This document shows positions 1-6,815 of a stretch of DNA of 12,061 nt, piece after piece. Numbering within the stretch: the first letter of the stretch is position 1; every line of letters starts with the position of its first letter. The translations under genes were made by a program, and so were the position numbers. The notes under the pieces were generated by a model. It was not told the origin of the DNA. It saw only the letters and a list, made by a program, of their open reading frames with translations, and ran no database searches. This DNA is from Armatimonadota bacterium (GTDB lineage: Bacteria > Armatimonadota > Chthonomonadetes > Chthonomonadales > Chthonomonadaceae): positions 1-12,061 of the forward strand of contig JAPLCR010000231.1 in NCBI GenBank assembly GCA_026392135.1. The letters run 5' to 3'.

Positions 1-24
1 CTACTGCTTACGCCCCCTATCCAA

Positions 25-53
25 CCTTTCCCCCGTTCGACACGGGAGAAAGG
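25..53. repeat. GC-rich stem-loop A
   Basis: Bases 25-30 pair with 48-53 and 32-35 with 43-46, with one C/A mismatch (31/47) and a 7-base loop. There is no T-tract, so it is not a simple terminator. It is the first of four stem-loops in this gap with C on the left arm and G on the right arm. Confidence 0.6.
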
Positions 54-142
54 CGAGCGAGATTGTAAGGCTTACCTGGGTTGCAGTTCGTTCTTACGAG
101 AGATAAAACCTATCGCAACGCCGCCCCGCTTATTCGTGCAGA

Positions 143-161
143 TCTCCCCGTTTCGGGGAGA
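143..161. repeat. GC-rich stem-loop B
   Basis: Perfect 8-base-pair stem TCTCCCCG/CGGGGAGA with a TTT loop. A second tiny hairpin TCCC-GCA-GGGA follows at 165-175. No T-run follows, so terminator function is doubtful. Confidence 0.65.
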
Positions 162-223
162 GAATCCCGCAGGGAAGAGAGAGGTTAAAAAGCCTCCCAT
201 ATCTCACTATCCCTTCATACATA

Positions 224-249
224 CCCCTGTGAAGCCTCTCACAAAGGGG
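224..249. repeat. GC-rich stem-loop C
   Basis: CCCCT (224-228) pairs with AGGGG (245-249) and GTGA (229-232) with TCAC (239-242), with an AA bulge at 243-244 and a 6-base loop. It shares the core CCCCT(T)GTGAAG with stem-loop D, suggesting diverged copies of one repeat. Confidence 0.55.
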
Positions 250-317
250 AGACTTGCAATACTCCCGTTCGCTGATAGGTGTTCAGGAACGTGGAAGCCT
301 TGCAGTACTGGGCATTC

Positions 318-345
318 ACCCTTCCCCTTGTGAAGGGGTAAGGGT
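318..345. repeat. GC-rich stem-loop D, 12-base-pair stem
   Basis: ACCCTT (318-323) pairs with AAGGGT (340-345), and CCCCTT (324-329) with AAGGGG (333-338). There is a single bulged T at 339 and a GTG loop. It is the longest hairpin of the cluster and is followed by G-rich DNA (GGGATGGGG). The form resembles dispersed palindromic intergenic repeats; copies elsewhere in the genome cannot be checked here. Confidence 0.65.
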
Positions 346-483
346 TGGGATGGGGTGGGCGGGTCAGTGTGGAAGCCTTCCGCGTTTCACCTGTCCTCCC
401 CCCCCGAAATACCAAAAATACTCCCTTTTTTTGTAAAAAACCCCCAATATAACGCTCGAATAACGCTTGGGCAACACTCCGCT

Positions 484-492
484 TGGTATACT
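484..492 (+). promoter_or_regulatory. Extended -10 promoter for the RCC1/Ig gene
   Basis: TATACT at 487-492 is preceded directly by TGG, giving the TGn-TATAAT extended -10 form that can work without a good -35. TTGGGC at 467-472 is only 14 bases upstream, too close for a normal -35. Transcription from here would give a leader of about 50 bases before the ATG at 550. Confidence 0.4.
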
Positions 493-549
493 CTCCTAAA
501 CCAGTGCGAAAACCGCGCTACACTACGCTTTGCAAAAGGACACAACGCT

Positions 550-2913
550 ATGATGAAAACAACCTCGCTTCACTCTGGCTACCGCATTCTGCGGAGCCTA
601 CTTCTCTGCTTAATGCTGATAAGCCTCTTAGTAGGAACAGGCACAACTTCTCTAGCGCAGAGTAGTAAGCCTTGGGCGTGGGGAGACAACGGCTTTGGTG
701 AACTCGGAGACGGCACCACTATTAATAAGAATACCCCTGTTCCAGTCTCTGGTCTCTCTGGTGTAGCCCAGTTAGCAGGAGGGCGTACCTTCTCTCTATC
801 CCTCAACTTGGATGGTACCGTTTGGGCATGGGGAGGCAACAGCAGAGGGCAGCTCGGAGATGGAACAACTACCGACAGATACACGCCTATGCAGGTACCG
901 GGACTTACAGGAGCCGTACAGGTCTCCTCTGGTTACTACCATGCAGTTACGCTAAAATCGGATGGAACCGTATGGACATGGGGGAGCAACGATTATGGTC
1001 AACTCGGAGATGGAACCACGGACTATAAGAGTACTCCTCTTCAGGTGCAGGGGTTGACGGAGGTAGTACAGGTAGCCGCAGGAAGCATCCACTGCCTTGC
1101 TTTGAAGTCAGATGGAACCGTATGGGGGTGGGGAGAAAATGCGGACGGAGAGTTGGGAGACGGAACCACTATTGACAGAAGCACTCCTGTCAAGGTTTCG
1201 GGGCTCACAGGTGTGGCGCAAATTGCCGTGGGGAACTGGCACTGCTTCGCTTTGAAGTCAGATGGAAGCGTATGGGCATGGGGATGGAATGGTAGCGGTG
1301 GGGTAGGTGACGGTACCTCCGCCAATATACGTACCGTCCCAGTACAACTCACAGCTCTTACGGGAGTAGTACAGATTGTAGGTGGTGGTACTCATTCTCT
1401 CGCGTTGAAGTCGGATGGAACGGCATGGGCGTGGGGAAATAACAATTCTGGTCAACTCGGAGATGGGACGACTTTAAGCAAAGCCACTCCGTTTCAGATA
1501 CCTGGGCTTGTAGGGGTAGTGCAGCTTGCAGGAGGCGGGGCACAGTATGGGGGGCACTCACTTGCCGTCAAGTCAGATGGAACCGTCTGGGCGTGGGGAG
1601 ATAACAAAGATGGTCAACTTGGAGACGGAACCACGGATGATAGAACCACTCCCGTTCAGGTATCTGGGCTTATAGGAGTGGCTCATATTGCGGCAGGCTG
1701 GATTCATAGCCTCGCCATTGGGAACGTCAAAGTTCAGGACACTCTATCCATCGCCTCGAACATCACTCTCCTCTATGGCAAACTCACCCTCGTCTCCACT
1801 CTCAAAAACAAGAGCAGCGGCAAGACCATCCCCAACAGACCCATCGCCTTCACCCTCAACGGAAACACGGTAGGAACCGCTAACACCGATGCAACGGGAA
1901 AAGCCTATCTCCTCGTGCCAAACTCCACAGACTACATCGTGGGAACCTACCCCTTCACTACCTCTTTCGCTGGAGACGCTTTCTACAACCCCTCCAGTGC
2001 CTCCGCTACCCTCACTGTCAAAAAAGCAGACGTACTCACTACGATAGGAGCAGTCGGAGGTAGCCCCGGTGATACCAAATACCTCACCGCTACCCTCACG
2101 CGCACTAGCGACAACGCCCCCCTCGTCAATCAGTCCGTTGCTTTCAAACTGGATGGAGTTCCTGTAGGAACGGCGACCACAGATGGAACGGGAACCGCGA
2201 GCATTGCCTACACCTTTAAGGAGGGAGCCGTAGGCAGTCACGCCCTTAAAACGAGGTATGCCGGCGATAGCAACCACAGCGTCTCTACAGGAACAGGTGC
2301 TGTCACCGTGAACCCCGGGGCGACTACCCTCGTTGCAAGTAGCGTCTCCGGACGTATTGGGCAGACCGTGAACTTCGTAGCGACCCTCACGCGCAACACC
2401 GACCAAGCGGGAGTAGTCGGAAGAACGGTTGTGTTCAAACTGGCGGGAAATCAGGCGGGAACCGCCGTTACAGACTCTACGGGCAAGGCGACGTTCGCCT
2501 ACAAGATAGATGAGAGTATTCCCGTAGGAAGAGTGGTGCTTTCTGCTACGTTTACAGGAGATAGCGACTACCTTGCGTCTGCGAACCTGAAGCAGCGAAG
2601 CTTGTCGATAGGTAAAGCGAAGACGAAGCTCATTGCTCGCAGTATCACCGGAAAGCCGGGCGTGACGGTTATGCTGACCGCTACTCTCATCCGCACTACC
2701 GATAGTGCCGCTCTGTCTGGTAAAGCGGTACGTTTCCAGATAGAGGGCGTGGATGCAGGGACGGTCACGACGGATGGTAACGGTGTAGCGACGCTGAGCT
2801 ACACGATACCGACGACCCTCTCCGTTGGCAAGCATGGTATGACGATTCTCTTCGAGGAAGATGCCTTCTACCTAGCGTATAGCGGTAGCGGCAACACGCT
2901 CACGGTGAAGTAG
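550..2913 (+). CDS. Secreted RCC1-propeller / Ig-like repeat protein
   Basis: A 787-residue exported protein of unknown binding partner. Start chosen at the first of two adjacent ATGs, 9 bases after AAAAGGA; an upstream in-frame ATG at 355 would put 65 odd residues before a clear signal peptide. Residues 1-36 form that peptide (basic start, leucine-rich core, S-L-A before Q37). Residues 38-393 hold seven RCC1 repeats, each W-x-W-G-x-N...G-D-G-T; the leading tryptophans are W42, 92, 142, 192, 242, 293 and 347, so the period is 50 residues and one complete seven-blade propeller is present. Residues 395-787 form four Ig-like repeats of about 98 residues, each with a T-D-x-x-G-x-A strand and most with F/Y-x-G-D near the end. 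There is no C-terminal anchor or sorting signal. Such repeats usually bind proteins or glycans; a cell-surface or matrix role is inferred. The propeller is repetitive at DNA level too. Confidence 0.88.
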   Translation: MMKTTSLHSGYRILRSLLLCLMLISLLVGTGTTSLAQSSKPWAWGDNGFGELGDGTTINKNTPVPVSGLSGVAQLAGGRTFSLSLNLDGTVWAWGGNSRGQLGDGTTTDRYTPMQVPGLTGAVQVSSGYYHAVTLKSDGTVWTWGSNDYGQLGDGTTDYKSTPLQVQGLTEVVQVAAGSIHCLALKSDGTVWGWGENADGELGDGTTIDRSTPVKVSGLTGVAQIAVGNWHCFALKSDGSVWAWGWNGSGGVGDGTSANIRTVPVQLTALTGVVQIVGGGTHSLALKSDGTAWAWGNNNSGQLGDGTTLSKATPFQIPGLVGVVQLAGGGAQYGGHSLAVKSDGTVWAWGDNKDGQLGDGTTDDRTTPVQVSGLIGVAHIAAGWIHSLAIGNVKVQDTLSIASNITLLYGKLTLVSTLKNKSSGKTIPNRPIAFTLNGNTVGTANTDATGKAYLLVPNSTDYIVGTYPFTTSFAGDAFYNPSSASATLTVKKADVLTTIGAVGGSPGDTKYLTATLTRTSDNAPLVNQSVAFKLDGVPVGTATTDGTGTASIAYTFKEGAVGSHALKTRYAGDSNHSVSTGTGAVTVNPGATTLVASSVSGRIGQTVNFVATLTRNTDQAGVVGRTVVFKLAGNQAGTAVTDSTGKATFAYKIDESIPVGRVVLSATFTGDSDYLASANLKQRSLSIGKAKTKLIARSITGKPGVTVMLTATLIRTTDSAALSGKAVRFQIEGVDAGTVTTDGNGVATLSYTIPTTLSVGKHGMTILFEEDAFYLAYSGSGNTLTVK
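673..1726 (+). repeat. Seven tandem RCC1-encoding DNA repeats, about 150 bases each
   Basis: Tryptophan codons opening each blade fall at 673, 823, 973, 1123, 1273, 1426 and 1588, so unit lengths are 150, 150, 150, 150, 153 and 162 bases. Stretches such as TCAGATGGAACCGT recur almost unchanged between units, which implies fairly recent duplication or ongoing homogenisation, and could allow blade-number change by recombination. Confidence 0.85.
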
Positions 2914-2943
2914 GCGGTGTTTGTAAGTGCGGTTTGATGCGAT

Positions 2944-2986
2944 GGGCGGTCTCTACAAAATACGGTAGAGACCGCCCGTATTTTTT
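2944..2986 (+). terminator. Rho-independent terminator of the RCC1/Ig gene
   Basis: A perfect 13-base-pair stem (2944-2956 with 2965-2977), GC-rich at its base, with an 8-base loop, followed by GTA and six T. It begins 30 bases after the stop codon. The loop can also pair with the downstream T-tract (see findings). Confidence 0.88.
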
Positions 2987-3011
2987 GCACTCTGCGGATT
3001 GTGTGGCGTAC

Positions 3012-3035
3012 AGGAGGGATTTACCCATGACGTGA
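3012..3035 (+). promoter_or_regulatory. Two-codon minimal ORF with consensus Shine-Dalgarno
   Basis: AGGAGG at 3012-3017 is the best ribosome-binding site in the neighbourhood. Nine bases later comes ATG-ACG-TGA (3027-3035), which encodes only Met-Thr. It sits 38 bases upstream of the preferred start of the next gene (3073) and 4 bases before an in-frame ATG of that gene (3040). It may be a translational regulator, or chance. Confidence 0.35.
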
Positions 3036-3072
3036 GGAAATGCACTCTATCTCTCTTAGAAGGCGTAAGCGT

Positions 3073-4128
3073 ATGAAAATCACACGAATTTTTGCACATC
3101 AGGTGGATTTGCCCCTGCACGAAGGCAGTTACAAATGGTCGGGCGGCAAGTCAGTCACTGTTTTCGACAGCACCATTGTGGGCGTAGAGACCGACGCGGG
3201 AATCGTTGGTTATGGCGAGGTCTGCCCGCTGGGGCCCTTCTACCTGCCCGCCTACGCGGAGGGCGTTCGCACGGGGCTACGCGAACTGGCTCCGCACCTT
3301 ATCGGCGAGAATCCCTGTGAACTCGGCAAACTGAACCAGCGCATGGACGCGGCACTTAAAGGACACCAGGTGACGGGACAGCCTGTCAGCATACTCATGG
3401 GCGGACGCTACGGCGACGATGTCACCCTCTACCGCGCTATCTCTCAAGAGTCGCCGGAGACGATGGCGGGTAAGGTGGCGGGCTATCGCGCAGAGGGCTA
3501 TCGCCGCTTTCAACTCAAAGTGGGCGGAGACCCCGATGTGGACATTGAGCGCATACACGCGGTGGCGGCGCAACTCCAACAGGGAGACCGCCTAGTGGCG
3601 GACGCGAATACGGGGTGGCTGCTCCACGAAGCGATGCGCGTGGTTCGCGCCGTCCGCGATGTGGATGTGTATATCGAACAGCCCTGCCTGACTTATGAAG
3701 AGTGCCTCTCCGTCCGCCGTCACTGCAATCATCCCTTTGTGTTAGATGAGAATATCGATTCGCTCGATATGTTGCTACGCGCTAAGGCGGATTTGGCGAT
3801 GGACGTAGTGAACCTGAAAATCAGCAAACTAGGGGGACTCACCAAAACGCGGCAGGCAAGAGACCTCTGCGTCTCGATGGGGTTCGCTATGACGCTAGAG
3901 GATAGTTGGGGCGGCGATATAACGACGGCGGCAATCGCGCACCTCGCGCATAGCGCCCCCACAGAGTTTCTCTTCACCTGCACCGACTTCAATAGTTACG
4001 TCACCGTCAGCGTAGCCGAAGGCGCACCCCAACGTGTGAACGGGCGCATGGCTTCAAGTACGCAACCGGGCTTAGGCATAACGCCGAAATGGGAGGTCTT
4101 AGGCGACCCCGTTCTTGACATCGCCTAA
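3073..4128 (+). CDS. Enolase-superfamily enzyme, cis-3-hydroxyproline dehydratase-like, with internal deletion
   Basis: A 351-residue cytoplasmic enzyme of the muconate-lactonizing/mandelate-racemase type, which abstracts a proton next to a carboxylate with Mg2+ help. ATG 3073 (MKITRI) is chosen: GAAGG lies 9 bases upstream and family members start this way; ATG 3040 would add 11 basic residues. Visible: N-terminal capping domain (about 1-98), then barrel with K149 in Q-L-K-V-G (acid/base), likely metal ligands D177 (A-D-A-N), E202 (I-E-Q-P) and D225/E226 (L-D-E-N), and K249 in L-K-I-S-K-L-G-G (second acid/base). From memory it resembles cis-3-hydroxy-L-proline dehydratases and hydroxyproline-betaine epimerases; the substrate is inferred. 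Between G97-H98 and G102-Q-P the helix with the usual S-A-x-D-x-A-x-x-D pattern is missing, so activity is doubtful. The fucosidase gene follows after 35 bases, probably in one transcript. Confidence 0.75.
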   Translation: MKITRIFAHQVDLPLHEGSYKWSGGKSVTVFDSTIVGVETDAGIVGYGEVCPLGPFYLPAYAEGVRTGLRELAPHLIGENPCELGKLNQRMDAALKGHQVTGQPVSILMGGRYGDDVTLYRAISQESPETMAGKVAGYRAEGYRRFQLKVGGDPDVDIERIHAVAAQLQQGDRLVADANTGWLLHEAMRVVRAVRDVDVYIEQPCLTYEECLSVRRHCNHPFVLDENIDSLDMLLRAKADLAMDVVNLKISKLGGLTKTRQARDLCVSMGFAMTLEDSWGGDITTAAIAHLAHSAPTEFLFTCTDFNSYVTVSVAEGAPQRVNGRMASSTQPGLGITPKWEVLGDPVLDIA

Positions 4129-4163
4129 CCTACACATAAATGAGACAAAGGAGACCCTCCGCA

Positions 4164-5570
4164 ATGAAAGCGAAATTTACCACGAAACAGACCACTCTCT
4201 TCACCGCGCTACTGGGATTAGCGACGCTGGGGCTAACCTCTCCGCTAGCCGCCCAATATTCGTCCGGAGGTAGCCAAAAGTCAACCGTATCCTACACCGA
4301 GACAAAGCCCCAGTTTGAAAAGCGCACAAAGTGGTGGCGAGAAGCCCGCTTCGGAATGTTCATACACTGGGGAATCTACGCCGTTCCCGCCGACTCTTCG
4401 CGGGGTATGGCGGAGTGGTATATGAACAACTTCCAGATGCAGGTAAAGGACTATGAGAAGTTCGCGCCCAACTTCAACCCCGCAAATTTCGATGCAAAGG
4501 AGTGGGTGGCGACCGCAAAAAACGCGGGAATGAAGTACATCGTCATCACAAGTAAGCACCACGATGGCTTCGATATGTTCGATAGCAAAGTAAGCGACTA
4601 CACGATAACCAAGTCCACCCCATTCCAACGCGACCCCCTCAAAGAGCTTGCTGATGAGTGCCAAAAGCAGGGGGTTCGCCTCTGTTTCTATCACTCAATT
4701 ATGGACTGGCATCACCCCGACTACCTGCCCCGCCGCTCTTGGGAGAAAGATGTGCGCTCAGCAAACGGCGCAGACTTCACGCGCTATATCGCCTACCTGA
4801 AAGCCCAGCTCAAGGAGCTAGTCACGAAGTATCACCCTGCGGTGATGTGGTTCGATGGCGAGTGGGAAAACACGTGGACGCACGAGATGGGCGCAGACCT
4901 CTACCGCTATGTGCGAAGCCTTGACCCGCATATCCTCGTGAATAACCGCGTGGACAAGGGGCGCTCCGGCATGGCGGGTATGAACGTCTCCGCTGAGTTT
5001 ACGGGCGACTTCGGCACGCCGGAGCAGGAGGTTCCCGCGCAGGGCTTCAAAGACGGCAAACTGTGGGAGACCTGCATGACCCTCAACGATACGTGGGGCT
5101 ATGCGCGTAACGACCATAACTGGAAATCGCAGAGCGTTCTCATTCGTCACCTAGCGGACATTGCAGGCAAGGGCGGTAACTTCCTATTGAATGTGGGTCC
5201 CACTAACCTCGGCGAGTTCACAATGGAGACAAAGAACCGCCTCGAAGCGATGGGGAGGTGGATGGAGAGTAATGGAAAGGCTATCTACGGAACCAGCGCG
5301 ACCCCTTTCTCGAAACTCTCCTTCTCTGGAACCTGCACACAAAAAGGGAATCGCCTCTACGTCTTCGTGTACGACTGGGGCGCAAACAGTCGTGTCGTGC
5401 TAGAAGGACTAAACAACAAGGTGAAGTCTGCAAAGGTTCTCGCTACGAAAGAGCGGGTTGCCGTACAAGCTAGCGGCAGTTCTATCACTCTGCAGAAGCC
5501 CAGCGTTACCGACGTGGATGCGACGGTAGTCGAACTTACGCTCGACACAACGCCACGCGTTCAGCCGTAG
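4164..5570 (+). CDS. Secreted alpha-L-fucosidase, glycoside hydrolase family 29
   Basis: A 468-residue retaining exo-enzyme that removes alpha-linked L-fucose from glycans outside the cytoplasm. ATG 4164 is chosen because AAAGGAGA lies 9 bases upstream and it starts the signal peptide directly (residues 1-30, ending L-A-A before Q31). The catalytic barrel (about 45-375) shows R-F-G-M-F-I-H-W-G with H68, K-H-H-D-G-F with H132/H133, and W-F-D-G-E-W, where D231 is the expected nucleophile. The acid/base residue varies in GH29; E287 or E289 in G-T-P-E-Q-E is a candidate only. G-N-F-L-L-N-V-G-P is a typical family block. Residues from about 380 form the usual C-terminal beta-sandwich, so the protein is complete. 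It follows the enolase-superfamily gene by 35 bases; a joint role in fucose use is possible, but the neighbour does not look like a fuconate dehydratase. Confidence 0.9.
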   Translation: MKAKFTTKQTTLFTALLGLATLGLTSPLAAQYSSGGSQKSTVSYTETKPQFEKRTKWWREARFGMFIHWGIYAVPADSSRGMAEWYMNNFQMQVKDYEKFAPNFNPANFDAKEWVATAKNAGMKYIVITSKHHDGFDMFDSKVSDYTITKSTPFQRDPLKELADECQKQGVRLCFYHSIMDWHHPDYLPRRSWEKDVRSANGADFTRYIAYLKAQLKELVTKYHPAVMWFDGEWENTWTHEMGADLYRYVRSLDPHILVNNRVDKGRSGMAGMNVSAEFTGDFGTPEQEVPAQGFKDGKLWETCMTLNDTWGYARNDHNWKSQSVLIRHLADIAGKGGNFLLNVGPTNLGEFTMETKNRLEAMGRWMESNGKAIYGTSATPFSKLSFSGTCTQKGNRLYVFVYDWGANSRVVLEGLNNKVKSAKVLATKERVAVQASGSSITLQKPSVTDVDATVVELTLDTTPRVQP

Positions 5571-5576
5571 AAAACG

Positions 5577-6488
5577 ATGGAACAACAGAGTATAGGCTAC
5601 TATCTTGCGCTTGCGGAGGAGGCTGACTGCAATCTTAGCGGCGCGGAGCAGGGGGCATGGCTGTCTCGCTTGGAGGCGGAGCGCGAACACCTATTAGCCG
5701 CACTCACGACAAGTACGGAAAGCGGTGGAGATGACGTTACGGCGATACGCCTCTGCGGGGCGCTGCTGTCGTTTTGGAGGATGCGCGGCTATATCGCGGA
5801 GGGACGACAGTGGTGTGAGGCAGTCTTGAAGTTGGCGGGTGTTCAGGAGGCGACAGCGGAACGCGCCAAAGTCCTCAATGGTGCAGGAACTTTGGCGCGA
5901 ATGCAGGGCGATTTCGGGGTAGCCCAAGCCTATCACGAGGAAAGCCTTACGATTCACGACACGCTTGGCGACAGGAAGGGGAGTGCCGCCTCGCTCAACG
6001 GTTTGGGGAATCTCGCGAGTAGTCAGGGCGACTACGCTACGGCGCGGCAGCGTTACGAGCGCAGTCTGGCTCTCAAGCGCGAACTAGGCGACAAGGCGGT
6101 CATAGCGGGTTCGCTGAACAACCTGGGATATCTCGCGTACCTTCAGGGCGATACCCCTTCGGCGCGACGCTACTATGTTGAGAGCCTCAATCTGCGTCGT
6201 GAAGCGGGGCAATTGAGTCTGCAAGAGACGCTTACTCTACTACAGGGACTCTCGGAAGTAGCGACAGCGGATAATCAACAGGAGCGCGGAGCCTGTCTGT
6301 ACGGAGCTATAAAGGGACTATGCGAACGCCCGGAAGGCAAAATGCTCACACTGGACGAAAAAACTTTCTCCGCTGACATCGCGACCCTGCGTAACGCGCT
6401 AGGCGAAGAGGCGCTCGCCGCCGCCTTCGCGCAAGGGGCGGTTATGACGTTGGAACAGGCTATCGAGTACGCCCTAGTGTCTCAATGA
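5577..6488 (+). CDS. TPR protein, probable C-terminal remnant of a large ATPase regulator
   Basis: A 303-residue cytoplasmic protein. It opens with the segment Y-Y-L-A-L-A-E-E-A followed by W-L-S-R-L-E-A-E and L-L-A-A-L, which in long bacterial AfsR/LuxR/adenylate-cyclase-like regulators lies just after the NB-ARC ATPase domain. Three TPR units follow at about 97-130, 137-170 and 177-210, each with L-N-x-x-G-x-L-A-x-x-Q-G-D at a 40-residue period. The end (L-G-E-E-A-L-A-A-A-F ... M-T-L-E-Q-A-I-E-Y-A-L) is the usual C-terminus of that family. Sensor, DNA-binding and nucleotide-binding parts are absent. ATG 5577 comes 6 bases after the fucosidase stop, in the same frame, with no clear Shine-Dalgarno, so translation would need re-initiation or readthrough. 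Either a stand-alone TPR adaptor or, more likely, a truncated gene; family memory, not a search, supports this. Confidence 0.7.
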   Translation: MEQQSIGYYLALAEEADCNLSGAEQGAWLSRLEAEREHLLAALTTSTESGGDDVTAIRLCGALLSFWRMRGYIAEGRQWCEAVLKLAGVQEATAERAKVLNGAGTLARMQGDFGVAQAYHEESLTIHDTLGDRKGSAASLNGLGNLASSQGDYATARQRYERSLALKRELGDKAVIAGSLNNLGYLAYLQGDTPSARRYYVESLNLRREAGQLSLQETLTLLQGLSEVATADNQQERGACLYGAIKGLCERPEGKMLTLDEKTFSADIATLRNALGEEALAAAFAQGAVMTLEQAIEYALVSQ

Positions 6489-6494
6489 AGTTAC

Positions 6495-6812
6495 TCACTG
6501 AGACTTACGCTTAACGAGTAGTGCCAGCGCCTCTTCCGTCTCCGCCTCCCCTTCCAGTTCGACCTCAACCTTAACGCGGGGCTTGCGCCGTGGCTTTGCG
6601 AGAGACTGGGAGAGAGGGTGGCGCGGGAAGTAGGTACGCATGGCGAGGTCATCGCGGTAGGGGTTGTAGAGGCATATCTTTTGAAGACCGAGTGCCTCTG
6701 CAACCTCCACCGTGTCTGATTTTTTGATAGGGTTCGCTTTGCCGTCCAGACAGTGCCGCGCCTCCCTATCGTAGCGAAGGCACTGCCAACAGGTTATGCG
6801 CTTCTGCGCCAC
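6495..6812 (-). CDS. Small four-cysteine protein of unknown function
   Basis: A 105-residue protein I do not recognise. The start is GTG (6812-6810), three bases after the peptidase stop; GAAGGAAG inside the end of that gene (complement of 6822-6829) serves as ribosome-binding site, so the two genes are probably translationally coupled. Cysteines C8, C11 (C-W-Q-C), C21 and C47 are arranged C-x2-C-x9-C-x25-C, which could bind zinc or an iron-sulfur cluster. The middle contains K-K-S-D-T-V-E-V-A-E-A-L-G-L, likely a helix, then I-C-L-Y-N-P-Y-R. The last 40 residues are strongly charged, basic then alternating K/E, and look flexible. No signal peptide or membrane segment. It ends 6 bases from the stop of the convergent TPR gene. 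The clean start, coupling and cysteine pattern argue for a real gene. Confidence 0.7.
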   Translation of the reverse strand: MAQKRITCWQCLRYDREARHCLDGKANPIKKSDTVEVAEALGLQKICLYNPYRDDLAMRTYFPRHPLSQSLAKPRRKPRVKVEVELEGEAETEEALALLVKRKSQ

Positions 6813-6815
6813 TGC

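Larger units (their letters stand above)
1..549. other. Intergenic region with hairpins, no credible gene
   Basis: No reading frame here looks coding: the open frames are short, have no convincing ribosome-binding site, and their products look like random translations of GC-skewed repeats. The stretch holds four GC-rich stem-loops (listed separately), a smaller one at 165-175, and an 11-base direct repeat GTGGAAGCCTT at 291-301 and 369-379. A run of eight C occurs at 398-405 and a T-run/A-run pair at about 424-440. The G-rich tail at 340-365 and C-rich stretch at 385-405 look like degenerate intergenic repeat DNA. The last 70 bases carry the promoter and ribosome-binding site of the next gene. 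Confidence 0.7.

Noticed and set aside
355..549. Upstream in-frame ATG giving the RCC1 protein 65 extra residues
   Set aside because: The extension is repeat-derived, puts the signal peptide inside the protein, and the ATG at 550 has a good Shine-Dalgarno and an extended -10 promoter at 484-492 that lies inside the extension.
673..1726. Regularly spaced repeats considered as a CRISPR array
   Set aside because: The period of about 150 bases matches RCC1 blades in one continuous reading frame; there are no short identical repeats with unique spacers.
1744..2835. A 363-codon open frame on the minus strand, antisense to the Ig-like repeats
   Set aside because: It lies wholly opposite a gene with a clear signal peptide and domain repeats, its product is low-complexity (rich in S, G, R and V), and the sense repeat pattern explains its openness.
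3040..3072. ATG 3040 as the start of the enolase-superfamily gene
   Set aside because: The nearby GAGGA is only 1-2 bases from this ATG, the added residues are basic and not family-like, and ATG 3073 has GAAGG at good spacing. Re-initiation there remains possible.
3073..5570. Reading the enolase-superfamily gene plus fucosidase as an L-fucose pathway with L-fuconate dehydratase
   Set aside because: The motifs (L-H-E-G-S-Y-K-W, Q-L-K-V-G, L-D-E-N, L-K-I-S-K-L-G-G) fit the hydroxyproline-type muconate-lactonizing subgroup better than the fuconate dehydratase pattern with its H-D dyad.
6476..6504. Inverted repeat GTCTCA/TGAGAC between the convergent TPR and four-cysteine genes as a two-way terminator
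   Set aside because: Only six pairs, a 14-base loop, and no T-run on either strand.
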